Assembly (NCBI GenBank): GCA_046715235.1
Contig: JBKJZO010000090.1
Span: forward strand, 1 to 33,016
DNA length: 33,016 bases
Reading direction: 5' to 3'
Origin: JBKJZO01 sp046715235
Lineage (GTDB): Bacteria > Actinomycetota > Actinomycetes > BP-191
Of the stretch, positions 14,748 through 22,314 are shown in pieces; within the stretch, counting starts at the first letter, position 1; each line of letters begins with the position of its first letter. The notes beneath the pieces were generated by a model. It saw nothing but the letters and a program-made list of their open reading frames with translations. It was not told the DNA's origin and did no database searches. Both the position numbers and the translations under genes were made by a program.

Positions 14748-15541
14748 CGTGCGACCTTGAGCGTCGTCACCTTTGCCCGAGGCGGATCCGCATGTGCGTC
14801 GAAATGCGCGTCGAAGACCACGAGCATGCCGGCGTGGGTGATGACGTCCATGCGCGCGCCGTAGGTGCGCTCAAGTGTCTCCGGCGTGATGACGGCCTCG
14901 GGAGTGCCGTCGGCGATGACGTGGCGGTTGAGGCAGACGAGCCTCGGCAGGTGCGCGGCAATGCCGTTGAGATCGTGCGTGGACAGGACGATCGCGAGGC
15001 CTTCGCGGTTGAGGTCGGCGAGCAGGTGCAGGACGTCGTGACGAGTGCGTACGTCGACGCCGCTCGTCGGCTCGTCGAGCAACAGCAATTCGGCGCCGGC
15101 GAGCAGTGCACGCGCGATGAAGACCCGCTGTTGCTGGCCACCGGACAGCTCGCGGATGTGGCGATGCGTCAGCCCGCCCAGGCCCAGCCGACCGAGCGTC
15201 TCATCGACGTCAGCGCGTTCAGCAGCTGACTGCCATGGCAGCCAGCGCCCGCGGGTGCGCGCCATGCCGACGACCTCGCCGACGGTGACGGGGAAGTTCC
15301 AGTTGACCGTCTCGACCTGCGGCACGTAGCCGATGCGCCGGCCGGCCCGGGTCCTGGTAACCCGCCCGGTCGTGGGTGGAAGCGCGCCCGCGAGCAGCTT
15401 GAGCAAAGTGCTCTTGCCGGACCCGCTTGGTCCGACGATGCCGACCATGTCGTCGGCTCCGACGGACAAACAAACATCGCTGATGACCGCGTCGTCGCCG
15501 TACGCGAAGGTCACCCGGTCGAGGTTGACGATGTCGTTCAT
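14744..15541 (-). CDS. zinc/manganese ABC transporter ATP-binding protein
   Basis: A 265-aa ABC ATPase. Walker A is VGPSGSGKSTLLKLL, the Q-loop is around IGYVPQVETVNWNFP (typical of the metal-importer subfamily), the signature is ELSGGQQQRVFIARAL, and Walker B is LLLLDEPTSGVD followed by the switch His in LSTHDLNGI. It powers the importer with the neighbouring permease. Its ATG overlaps the stop of the lipoprotein gene by one base (TGATG), so the three genes form one tight operon. Confidence 0.93.
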   Translation of the reverse strand: MNDIVNLDRVTFAYGDDAVISDVCLSVGADDMVGIVGPSGSGKSTLLKLLAGALPPTTGRVTRTRAGRRIGYVPQVETVNWNFPVTVGEVVGMARTRGRWLPWQSAAERADVDETLGRLGLGGLTHRHIRELSGGQQQRVFIARALLAGAELLLLDEPTSGVDVRTRHDVLHLLADLNREGLAIVLSTHDLNGIAAHLPRLVCLNRHVIADGTPEAVITPETLERTYGARMDVITHAGMLVVFDAHFDAHADPPRAKVTTLKVAR

Positions 15542-16551
15542 CAGTATCGGTATTCGTACGCGTCGCCGGATTGGATGTTGGCGACGTCGAGCATCTTCAG
15601 GGAGCTCGCGTCGCCGCCGAGCGCTTCGACCATCGTCACGTAGTCGAATTTCAGCAGGCCGAGCAGCGAGTGGTCCGGGTCGCCGTTCTTGCCGGGCAGG
15701 TCGTCGTCACGCAACGCGTCGACGTACCGCGCGCCGCTGTCTTTGGCGATCTGCTCGAGCACAGAGCTGGGGAACACCTCGGATCCGAAGATCGCGCGGA
15801 CCTTCTCGCGCTTGATCTGGTCGATGATCTCGGCGACGTCACGTGGCCGCGGCTCGGAGAAGTCGGACGGCTGGATCGCACCGACCACGGTCCACCCGAA
15901 CCGGCGGGCGAAATAGGCGTAGGCGTCGTGGTAGGTGAGCAGCTTCCGGTCGGGGACCGTGCCGCTCGCGGTGTGCAGAGCCGACGTGAATGCCCGCGCC
16001 TTGTCGATAAAGGCTGCGGCGTTGTTGCGGTAAGCATCGGCGTTCTTGCCGTCAGCCTCGATTAAGGCATCGCGCACGATCTCGGCGTACCTGGCGACGA
16101 ATTCCGGGTCGGTCCACAAATGCGGATTGGGGTCGCCATCCTCCTTGGGAAATGAGAAGTCGAACGCGTAGTCGTCAGGGTCGATCGCCTTCTCGCCCAA
16201 TTGCACGATGCGCGCGTCGCTCTTCTTGACTTTCTCCGCGAGTAGACGCGTCGGCTCCTCGAGATGCAGCCCGTTCATGATCACCAGATCGGCCTCGGCA
16301 AGGAGCTTGCCGTCGCTCGGCGCCGGTTCGAACGTGTGGCTGTTGGTGCCCTCGGGGACGATCCCGGTGACTTTGACCACTGGCCCGGCGACGTTCTGGA
16401 CGATGTTGGTGATCGGCGAGACGGTCGTGACGACGTTGAGGCGGTCATCGCGCGGCGCCGCATCGGGCTTGTCCGAGCAGCCGGCCAGGGCGAGGGATCC
16501 TGCGGCTGCCAGAGCGGCCAACAGCCTGACCGCGCGTGGTGTCCGGTTCAT
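15541..16551 (-). CDS. metal (Zn/Mn) ABC transporter substrate-binding lipoprotein
   Basis: A 336-aa extracytoplasmic binding protein of cluster A-I. It has a lipoprotein signal with lipobox LALAGC (Cys25). Candidate metal ligands are His72 (EGTNSHTFEP), His144 (NPHLWTDP) and His208 (LLTYHDAYAYFARRF), with a C-terminal Asp likely in ALRDDDLPG. Three histidines plus Asp is the TroA/ZnuA-like pattern, unlike PsaA/MntC, which has Glu in the third position. The His-rich loop of many zinc proteins is absent, so Zn versus Mn stays open. There is no Shine-Dalgarno; TATAAG lies 8 nt before the ATG, suggesting a leaderless mRNA. A perfect palindrome sits just upstream. Confidence 0.9.
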   Translation of the reverse strand: MNRTPRAVRLLAALAAAGSLALAGCSDKPDAAPRDDRLNVVTTVSPITNIVQNVAGPVVKVTGIVPEGTNSHTFEPAPSDGKLLAEADLVIMNGLHLEEPTRLLAEKVKKSDARIVQLGEKAIDPDDYAFDFSFPKEDGDPNPHLWTDPEFVARYAEIVRDALIEADGKNADAYRNNAAAFIDKARAFTSALHTASGTVPDRKLLTYHDAYAYFARRFGWTVVGAIQPSDFSEPRPRDVAEIIDQIKREKVRAIFGSEVFPSSVLEQIAKDSGARYVDALRDDDLPGKNGDPDHSLLGLLKFDYVTMVEALGGDASSLKMLDVANIQSGDAYEYRY

Positions 16552-16580
16552 GGCGCAAGCTTATAGCCAAAGCATCGCAC

Positions 16581-16597
16581 TTGCACATCATGTGCAA
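16581..16597. promoter_or_regulatory. 17-bp perfect palindrome between metal importer and bcp
   Basis: TTGCACATCATGTGCAA has 8-bp perfect inverted arms around a central C. It lies 30 bp upstream of the lipoprotein gene. Its left-hand half TGTGCA (read leftward) is 16 bp from TATAAG, so it would overlap the -35 of the importer promoter. It also lies 53 bp upstream of bcp on the other strand. It does not match the TGAAAATCATTTTCA-type Zur box I know from Streptomyces. A Fur- or DtxR-family metalloregulator is the likely ligand. Confidence 0.6.
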
Positions 16598-16649
16598 TAA
16601 CAAGAAGTTCACGGCGCTAAGCTTGCCGCCAGCCATCCCGAGGAGAGCG

Positions 16650-17126
16650 ATGACCGAAGACGCCGTCCGCCTGCAGCCCGGCGACGTGGCACCCGATTTC
16701 ACGCTACCGGACGACGCCGGAGGCCAGCTCTCGCTCTCGGATCTGCGCGGTCGCAAGGTGGTTCTCTACTTCTACCCGACCGCTATGACCGCCGGATGCA
16801 CGAAGCAGGCCTGCGGTTTCCGCGACAACTACAACGACTTCGAGCAGGCCGGGTACGCCGTCGTCGGCGTCTCGCCCGATGCGCCGGACCGGCTCGTGAA
16901 GTTCCGGGAGCAGGAGCGCCTCAACTTCCCGCTGCTCTCGGACCCCGACAAAACCGTGCTCCGCGCGTACGGCGCATGGGGCGCGAAGAAGCTCTACGGG
17001 CGCGACGTGGTCGGCGTGATCCGCTCGACGTTCGTGATCGACGAGGACGGAAGGATCGAGCGCGCGATGTACGCCGTGAAGGCGACCGGGCACGTGGAGA
17101 AGCTGCGCCGCGAACTTCAGGTCTGA
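16650..17126 (+). CDS. bcp: thioredoxin-dependent peroxiredoxin (BCP/PrxQ type)
   Basis: A 158-aa cytosolic peroxidase that reduces H2O2 and organic hydroperoxides. The catalytic region reads LYFYPTAMTAGCTKQACGFR: Cys50 is peroxidatic, with Thr47 upstream, and Cys55 five residues later is the typical resolving cysteine of atypical 2-Cys PrxQ. The usual K/D-N-T-P residues before the cysteine are replaced by T-A-M-T-A, a mild deviation. ATG 16650 follows AGGAGA at 16641. It diverges from the metal-importer operon across a shared palindrome, which suggests linked control of metal uptake and peroxide defence. Bcp beside tRNA-Leu also occurs in mycobacteria. Confidence 0.93.
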   Translation: MTEDAVRLQPGDVAPDFTLPDDAGGQLSLSDLRGRKVVLYFYPTAMTAGCTKQACGFRDNYNDFEQAGYAVVGVSPDAPDRLVKFREQERLNFPLLSDPDKTVLRAYGAWGAKKLYGRDVVGVIRSTFVIDEDGRIERAMYAVKATGHVEKLRRELQV

Positions 17127-17212
17127 ACCGACGCAACCTTTCCGAGTGCCTGAGGGCTCTAACCCGTAACAGCCCCTACGACAACCCGTCGTGGGATCAT
17201 GGTTCGAGTCTC

Positions 17213-17293
17213 GCGAGAGTGGCGGAATGGCAGACGCGCTGGATTTAGGTTCCAGTGCCCTTGGGCGTAGGGGTTCGACTCCCCTCTCTCGCA
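17213..17293 (+). tRNA. tRNA-Leu (anticodon TAG)
   Basis: A class II tRNA with a long variable arm: acceptor GCGAGAG/CTCTCGC, anticodon stem CTGGA/TCCAG with loop TTTAGGT (anticodon TAG), variable arm TGCCCTTGGGCG, T-loop TTCGACT, discriminator A. A full CCA is not encoded. Confidence 0.95.
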
Positions 17294-17348
17294 CCGGTGT
17301 GCCGCACATTTCGCCGGCGCGAGCATTAGGAAGAAAGAATGGTGCCAC

Positions 17349-18293
17349 GTGACCAAGCGAGCCGTTGTGACCGGTGGGGCCGGATTCCTCGGATCGCACT
17401 TGTGCGAGCGCCTCATCGACGAAGGCTACGAGGTCCTCTGCCTCGACAACTTCGTCACTGGCACGCCCACAAATGTCGAGCACCTGATGTACGAGCCGCG
17501 ATTCCGGCTGGTGCGTTGTGACGTCACTGACTACATCCACGTGAGCGGCCCGGTCGACGTCGTACTGCATTTCGCCTCGCCGGCAAGCCCCATCGACTAT
17601 CTGCAGCTGCCTCTCGAGACGCTCAAGGTCGGCAGCATCGGCACGATGCACAGCCTTGGCCTGGCCCGGGAGAAGAACGCGCGCTACCTTCTGGCCTCCA
17701 CCTCCGAGACGTACGGCGACCCGCAGGTCCACCCGCAGCCCGAGAGCTACTGGGGCCACGTCAACCCGGTCGGCCCGCGCGGCGTCTACGACGAGGCGAA
17801 GCGTTTCGCCGAGGCCGTGACCATGGCCTACCGCCGCACCCACACCGCTGACACCGCGATCGTGCGCATCTTCAACACCTACGGGCCGCGGATGCGCCCC
17901 AACGACGGCCGCGCGATCCCGACGTTCATCCGGCAGGCGCTGCGCGGCGAGCCGCTAACCGTGGCCGGCGACGGTCTGCAGACGCGGTCGGTCTGCTACG
18001 TCGACGACCTGATCGACGGCATCGTGCGCATGCTCCACTCCGACGAGGCCGGCCCGGTCAACATCGGCAACCCGCACGAGATGAGCGTGCTCGGCATCGC
18101 CGAGCTGATCCGCGACCTGACCGGCTCAAAGTCCGAAATCGAGTTCATCGAGCGCCCGGTCGACGATCCCTGCGTCCGCCAGCCCGACATCTCACTCGCC
18201 CAGCGGGCCCTCGGCTGGGACCCGCAGGTTGTGGTCGAGGACGGGCTCAAGCAGACCATCGAGTGGTTCCGCTCGCACCCCGAAATGGCCTAA
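17349..18293 (+). CDS. UDP-glucuronate decarboxylase (UDP-xylose synthase)-like SDR
   Basis: A 314-aa extended short-chain dehydrogenase/reductase. The NAD-binding motif is TGGAGFLGSHL (from residue 8), the catalytic pair is Tyr147-x3-Lys151 in GVYDEAKRFAE, and STSETYG precedes it. LHFASPASPIDYLQLPLETL and VRIFNTYGPRMRPNDGR are characteristic of UDP-glucuronate decarboxylases (UXS), which convert UDP-glucuronate to UDP-xylose; some actinobacterial relatives are dTDP-glucose dehydratases, so the substrate is probable but not certain. The GTG at 17349 gives the correct N-terminus; the Shine-Dalgarno (GAAAG) is weak. There are no sugar-nucleotide partner genes alongside; it stands alone between tRNA-Leu and the convergent rdgB. 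Confidence 0.85.
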   Translation: MTKRAVVTGGAGFLGSHLCERLIDEGYEVLCLDNFVTGTPTNVEHLMYEPRFRLVRCDVTDYIHVSGPVDVVLHFASPASPIDYLQLPLETLKVGSIGTMHSLGLAREKNARYLLASTSETYGDPQVHPQPESYWGHVNPVGPRGVYDEAKRFAEAVTMAYRRTHTADTAIVRIFNTYGPRMRPNDGRAIPTFIRQALRGEPLTVAGDGLQTRSVCYVDDLIDGIVRMLHSDEAGPVNIGNPHEMSVLGIAELIRDLTGSKSEIEFIERPVDDPCVRQPDISLAQRALGWDPQVVVEDGLKQTIEWFRSHPEMA

Positions 18294-18300
18294 CGGCGGC

Positions 18301-18915
18301 CTACTCCGCGAGCAGCTCGGCGATCATCGGCGCAAGTGCTCTGAACGCGCGTCCCCGGTGGCTGATGGCGTCCTTGTCGGCAGGGGCGAGTTCCGCCGTA
18401 GTCCGGTGGTCGCCGTCGGCGACGAAGACCGGGTCATAGCCGAAGCCGCCGTCCCCCCGAGGCGTTCTGATCAGGTGGCCGTCGAGTCGGCCTTCGGCGA
18501 CGCGCTCACCCCGGCCAGGGACGACGAGCGCCGCAGCGCAGGCGAAGTGAGCCTGCCGGCCCCCATCGGGCACGCCCGCCATCTGCTCGAGCACCAGTGC
18601 GAGGTTACGGTCGTCATCAGGCGGCTCCCCTGCCCACCGCGCACTGCGTACGCCGGGCGCACCGCCCAAGTGGTCGACGCACAGTCCGCTGTCGTCGGCG
18701 ACCGCGGGCAGCCCGGTCGCCGCGGCGACCTCACGCGCCTTGAGCAGCGCGTTGTCGACGAACGTCTGGCCGGTCTCCTCGACCTCAGGAACGTCGGGGA
18801 ACTCGTCGACCCCGACCAGCTCGACGTCGAGTCCCGGTGCGTCGGCGAGGATGCGGCGCAACTCGTCGATCTTGCCCTTGTTGCGAGTCGCGAGGACCAG
18901 CCGCTGTCGCGTCAC
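18301..18915 (-). CDS. rdgB: non-canonical purine NTP pyrophosphatase (RdgB/HAM1)
   Basis: A 204-aa nucleotide-pool cleaner that hydrolyses ITP, dITP and XTP to monophosphates plus PPi. The N-terminal LVLATRNKGKIDELRRIL, the catalytic acids in AVADDSGLCVDHLGGAPGV, GGFGYDPVFV and the C-terminal SHRGRAFRAL are all present. Its ATG overlaps the rph stop as ATGA (18912-18915). The murI-MBL-rph-rdgB order matches M. tuberculosis Rv1338-Rv1341. It is convergent with the decarboxylase gene, 7 bp apart. Confidence 0.96.
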   Translation of the reverse strand: MTRQRLVLATRNKGKIDELRRILADAPGLDVELVGVDEFPDVPEVEETGQTFVDNALLKAREVAAATGLPAVADDSGLCVDHLGGAPGVRSARWAGEPPDDDRNLALVLEQMAGVPDGGRQAHFACAAALVVPGRGERVAEGRLDGHLIRTPRGDGGFGYDPVFVADGDHRTTAELAPADKDAISHRGRAFRALAPMIAELLAE

Positions 18916-19634
18916 GCCTGTGCCAGTGCCGCCGCCTGATGGGCGGCGAGTTCCTTGCAGCCGGTGACCGCGAGATCGAGCAGCCCGTCGAGACCAGCGC
19001 GGTCGAACGTGCCGTGCTCGCCGGTGCCCTGCACCTCGACGAACCCGCCGTTCGCGAGCATCACGACATTCATGTCGACCTCCGCGGCGACGTCTTCCTC
19101 GTAGCAGAGGTCGAGCCGCGGCTGACCGTCGACCACGCCGACGCTGACTGCCGCCACCGACGCGATGATCGGGTCGCGCTTGACCGCGCCCTTGTCGCGC
19201 AGCGACTGCACCGCGTCGACCAGCGCGACATACGCGCCGGTGATCGCCGCCGTACGCGTGCCGCCGTCGGCCTGCAGCACGTCGCAGTCGAGGTAGAGCG
19301 TGTTCTCACCGAGCGCCGACAGGTCAATGCACGCGCGCAGCGAGCGGCCGATGAGCCGCGAGATCTCGTGCGTGCGGCCGCCGATCTTGCCCTTCACCGA
19401 CTCGCGCGGCGAGCGCGTGTGGGTCGCGCGCGGCAGCATCGCGTACTCACTGGTGAGCCAGCCTTCGCCGGAGCCCTTGCGCCATCGCGGTACGCCGACC
19501 TCGGCGCTCGCGGAGCAGAGCACCTTGGTCTGGCCGAACTCGATCAGCGCCGAGCCCTCGGCCCACTTCTGCCAATGGCGGGTGATGGTGATGTCACGTA
19601 GTTGGGCCGCGTCGCGGCCGTCGGGTCGAGTCAC
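18912..19634 (-). CDS. rph: ribonuclease PH
   Basis: A 240-aa phosphorolytic 3'-exoribonuclease that trims tRNA precursors. Recognisable features are MTRPDGRDAAQLRDITITR, FGQTKVLCSASAE, SEYAMLPRATHTR (substrate Arg), KIGGRTHEISRLIGRSLRA, LDCDVLQADGGTRTAAITGA and the C-terminal VQGTGEHGTFDRAGLDGLLD. All match full-length family members. The start lies 15 bp after the MBL stop and the stop is coupled to rdgB. Confidence 0.97.
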   Translation of the reverse strand: MTRPDGRDAAQLRDITITRHWQKWAEGSALIEFGQTKVLCSASAEVGVPRWRKGSGEGWLTSEYAMLPRATHTRSPRESVKGKIGGRTHEISRLIGRSLRACIDLSALGENTLYLDCDVLQADGGTRTAAITGAYVALVDAVQSLRDKGAVKRDPIIASVAAVSVGVVDGQPRLDLCYEEDVAAEVDMNVVMLANGGFVEVQGTGEHGTFDRAGLDGLLDLAVTGCKELAAHQAAALAQA

Positions 19635-19649
19635 GGCGCGAACCCTACG

Positions 19650-20390
19650 TCAGAGTTCGTATGTCGCGCCTGGTGCCGCGACGCTGGTGTGGCCGTCGTA
19701 CGCCGTGCCTGCCTCCACGACGAGCAGGTGCGCGTCGGTCAGCGGAGTCGTGTGCGTCAGGAGGAGTTGCCGTACGCCGGCGCGGGCAGCCGTCTCGCCC
19801 GCCTGCAGCGCGGTCATGTGCAGGTCGGGCGGGTAGGCGGGCCCGTGCTGCCAGGTCGCCTCGCAGAGCAGCAGGTCGGCGTTCTCGGCGAGCTGGACTA
19901 GCGCGTCCGTGGGACCGGTGTCCCCGGAGTAGACGATCGACGCGCCGCCGGCTTCCAGGCGGATCGCGTGGCACTCGACCGGGTGCGCCATGCGCGCGAG
20001 CGTGACGTCGAAGGGCCCGATCCGCCGCTGCCCCTCGGACACTTCGGTGAAGTCGAAGACGCCGTCGAACGCCGACGACTCACTGCCCGCGATGTCGGCA
20101 AGTCGCTGCGCGGTGCCGGCCGGCCCGTAGACCGGCAGCGACGGCGGCTGCTGCAGATGGAAGCGCCGCGCGTAGTAGTAGCCGACCAGGTCGACGCAGT
20201 GATCGGCGTGCAGGTGGCTCAGGAACACCGCGTCGGGTGCGAGCAGTCCGGCGTACCGCTGCAGTGCGCCGAGCGAGCCGTTGCCCATGTCGAGCAGCAG
20301 GCGGAACCCGAAGTGCTCGACGAGGTACGACGAGCAGTCCGAGTCCGCGTTGGGGAACGTCCCGGCGGTGCCGAGGATCGTCAGGTTCAC
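19650..20390 (-). CDS. MBL-fold metallo-hydrolase (RNase Z/cyclic-nucleotide phosphodiesterase-like)
   Basis: A 246-aa metallo-beta-lactamase-fold protein with zinc motif SHLHADHCVD (His59, His61, Asp63, His64), a later metal Asp in IVYSGDTGPTDAL and His in LLLTHTTPL. It occupies the slot of Rv1339 in M. tuberculosis, an atypical class II cyclic AMP phosphodiesterase, so a phosphodiesterase role is a reasonable inference from synteny and fold. The start is GTG 20390, which overlaps the murI stop as GTGA (20387-20390); a longer open frame running into murI is an out-of-phase artefact. Confidence 0.9.
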   Translation of the reverse strand: MNLTILGTAGTFPNADSDCSSYLVEHFGFRLLLDMGNGSLGALQRYAGLLAPDAVFLSHLHADHCVDLVGYYYARRFHLQQPPSLPVYGPAGTAQRLADIAGSESSAFDGVFDFTEVSEGQRRIGPFDVTLARMAHPVECHAIRLEAGGASIVYSGDTGPTDALVQLAENADLLLCEATWQHGPAYPPDLHMTALQAGETAARAGVRQLLLTHTTPLTDAHLLVVEAGTAYDGHTSVAAPGATYEL

Positions 20391-21178
20391 AGCGGCAGCG
20401 CTTCGACGTCGACGCTTGCGCCGTACAGCGCGCTGATGACGCGGGTCGCCTCGCCGGGCTCGCCGCTGGTCCAGAACTCCGCGGAGCCATGTGCCGGATC
20501 CCCCGACTCCAGACCGGCAGCGACGAGTACGTCGGCCAGCCGGTTGGCGACGGCCGCTCCGGTGTCGATGAGCACGATGTCGGCGCCGGCGATCTCCTGG
20601 ATCACCCGTTTGAGGAACGGGTAGTGCGTGCAGCCGAGCACGATCACGTCGGCGCCCGCATCCAGCAGCGGTGTCACCGCTGACTTGACGAGATCCCTGG
20701 TGCGGGGCCCGTCGAGCTCGGCCAGCTCGACCTGCTCGACCAGGCCGACTCCCGGCTCTGTCACGACCGTGATCTCGCTGCCGAAACGGTCGAGCAGCGC
20801 CGCGAACCGCGCGCTTCTGAGCGTGCCGACGGTTGCGAGTACGCCGACGACGCCGTTGCGGGTGGCTGCCGCGGCCGGCTTCACGGCCGGCTCCATCGCG
20901 ACGATCGGCACGTCGAACGTCGCGCGCAGCGGTTGAGCGGCGGCCGCCGTCGCGGTGTTGCAGGCGACGACGATCGCCTTGGCGCCCTGCTCGACAAGGA
21001 AGCGCGTGAGTACGGCAGAACGCTCCTGGATCCATTCCGGAGGCCGCGGCCCGTAGGGCGCGTAGGCCGAGTCGGCGATGAACAGCAGGTCCTCGTACGG
21101 CAGCAGCGCCCTGATCTCGTTGACAACGGACACGCCACCCACGCCGCTGTCGACGACTCCGATCGGCGCACGATGCAC
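20387..21178 (-). CDS. murI: glutamate racemase
   Basis: A 263-aa cofactor-independent racemase providing D-glutamate for peptidoglycan. The two catalytic cysteines are present: Cys73 in VVACNTATAAAAQPL and Cys183 in IVLGCTHYPFL (followed by His185). VVDSGVGGVSVVNEI (Asp10, Ser11) and ADSAYAPYGPRP are typical. It is the first of a four-gene tight operon (murI, MBL hydrolase, rph, rdgB). A 50-bp inverted-repeat element lies 30 bp upstream of its ATG, separating it from the DUF559-like gene on the same strand. Confidence 0.96.
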   Translation of the reverse strand: MHRAPIGVVDSGVGGVSVVNEIRALLPYEDLLFIADSAYAPYGPRPPEWIQERSAVLTRFLVEQGAKAIVVACNTATAAAAQPLRATFDVPIVAMEPAVKPAAAATRNGVVGVLATVGTLRSARFAALLDRFGSEITVVTEPGVGLVEQVELAELDGPRTRDLVKSAVTPLLDAGADVIVLGCTHYPFLKRVIQEIAGADIVLIDTGAAVANRLADVLVAAGLESGDPAHGSAEFWTSGEPGEATRVISALYGASVDVEALPL

Positions 21179-21208
21179 GCGATCACGCTACCGCCTCGCC
21201 GCAACTCG

Positions 21209-21258
21209 GAACTGTGCGGCTCACAGGCGGTGATGGCGACGTATGAGCCGCACAGTTC
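21209..21258. repeat. 50-bp inverted-repeat element at the 3' end of the DUF559-like gene
   Basis: GAACTGTGCGGCTCA (21209-21223) and TGAGCCGCACAGTTC (21244-21258) are perfect 15-bp arms around a 20-nt loop. The stop codon of the DUF559-like gene (21257-21259) falls at the edge of one arm. There is no T-run. It could act as a terminator before murI, but GGAACTGTGCGGC recurs at 22242-22254 beyond the other end of the same gene, which suggests a mobile or gene-associated repeat. Confidence 0.75.
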
Positions 21259-22174
21259 ACGATCGTCGCCGCCATCCACCGCGGATCAGCGCGCGCGTCG
21301 CCTGATCGACGACGCGGTCGGGATCGCGCCGCACGACGAAACCCGGCCAGCGCAGCAACGTCGTGCCCGGCGCTTGCGACAAGGCGACTTCATTCTGGCG
21401 GTCAGCGTCGTCGTACCACTTCTTGATCGCGTAGTGCCCGGCGCCGTCGATCTCGAAGTAGACCCCGAACTCCGGCCACCCGCCGTCGATCCGCGACCTG
21501 CGCACGGGCGTGGCGGCGACGATCTGGAGCAAGACCCGCGGCAGCCGATGCCGCCTGACCAGCCGCAACATGGCAACCTCGTTGAGCGACTGTGCGCCGT
21601 CATCGATGTCGAGCAACGTCTCCATCATCAGTGCCCGGCGTTTGATGTTGCGCCGCAGTCGCAACGCCTCGTGAACCGCAGCGGTGCGGATCAACCGCTG
21701 TTGTGCAGCAGACGTCAGCACGTGGTGCGCCGCCTCGTCGCTTCGCGCGGCGGCAACCATGGCGATCAACGCGAACGGGAGCGTGATTCGGCGAGGTTCA
21801 AGGTTGGGCGCGACCTGGAAGTCATACCGGCGCGTCGGGTGGTATCGCACTCCGTCGATGTCGGGTCCGTCGAGGTTGTGCGGAATGACGACATGGATCG
21901 TGTCGCGCTCGAAACCTGTCAGGCCGGCTAGCTCTGCAGCCGTCGGGCCGGCTACGGCCGCGTCCGGTCCCCCTCCCAGCACGGCAACCCAGATCCGCTG
22001 CTCGCGAGTGACTGGTCCGGAGTGGTTGATGAAGATCCCGTCGTGACCGCGTTGCCACCGCCCGCTCTTGACCTGCCACCGAACGCGGGCTGCTGATCGC
22101 GGTGGCACCTGCCTGGCCGCGATGACGCCGGCCTGGACATCAAGCGTGAGTTGGAGTGCGTCTCGCTTGTCCAT
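21257..22174 (-). CDS. DUF559-like protein with AbiEi-like N-terminus
   Basis: A ~305-aa protein. Residues ~1-75 (LQLTLDVQAGVIAARQ, SGRWQRGHDGIFINHSG) look like the winged-helix N-terminus of AbiEi-type/type IV antitoxin-like proteins. The C-terminal ~110 residues resemble DUF559 (Vsr-like PD-(D/E)xK nuclease fold): FGVYFEIDGAGHYAIKKWYD, then RQNEVALSQAPGTTLLRWPG and FVVRRDPDRVV. Such proteins are abundant and mostly uncharacterised in actinobacteria. I prefer ATG 22174 (MDKRDALQ); the frame extends to a TTG at 22222, and neither has a clear Shine-Dalgarno. It occupies the position of the rhomboid gene in the mycobacterial order and is bounded by repeat copies, so it looks like a transferred module. 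The function is unknown; defence-related nuclease is only a guess. Confidence 0.75.
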   Translation of the reverse strand: MDKRDALQLTLDVQAGVIAARQVPPRSAARVRWQVKSGRWQRGHDGIFINHSGPVTREQRIWVAVLGGGPDAAVAGPTAAELAGLTGFERDTIHVVIPHNLDGPDIDGVRYHPTRRYDFQVAPNLEPRRITLPFALIAMVAAARSDEAAHHVLTSAAQQRLIRTAAVHEALRLRRNIKRRALMMETLLDIDDGAQSLNEVAMLRLVRRHRLPRVLLQIVAATPVRRSRIDGGWPEFGVYFEIDGAGHYAIKKWYDDADRQNEVALSQAPGTTLLRWPGFVVRRDPDRVVDQATRALIRGGWRRRS

Positions 22175-22241
22175 CCAGCGAGGCTGCCGGAAATGAAACC
22201 GGGCAAACCGCGCGGCAGACAATCTGTTGATGATTTCGTTG

Positions 22242-22254
22242 GGAACTGTGCGGC
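22242..22254. repeat. second copy of the GGAACTGTGCGGC repeat
   Basis: GGAACTGTGCGGC at 22242-22254 matches 21208-21220 exactly and in the same orientation. The two copies flank the DUF559-like gene and are about 1.03 kb apart. The inverted partner arm is absent here. Confidence 0.65.
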
Positions 22255-22314
22255 AGGCGCGCGGTCATAGCAGCCTGTCAGCCGTACAGCTGCGCAGGAG
22301 GTGGCGGGGCCCAG

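Noticed and set aside
13860..14864. 334-aa plus-strand frame opposite the metal permease
   Set aside because: Composition is rich in Asp, Glu, Arg, His and Gln, typical of antisense to a membrane-protein gene in high-GC DNA; the permease on the other strand has clear family motifs.
15541..16551. Binding protein as a definite manganese protein
   Set aside because: Its third candidate ligand is His208 in a YHDAY context rather than the Glu of PsaA/MntC, so zinc and manganese cannot be separated from sequence.
19650..21035. 461-aa minus-strand open frame covering murI and the MBL gene
   Set aside because: Its first ~215 residues are murI in the wrong frame (Arg/Gly/Ala-rich). Only the part after GTG 20390 has MBL-family sequence, so the gene starts there.
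21209..21258. Palindrome as a simple intrinsic terminator only
   Set aside because: There is no T-run, and part of it recurs on the far side of the DUF559-like gene, so a terminator role alone does not explain it, although it may still terminate transcription.
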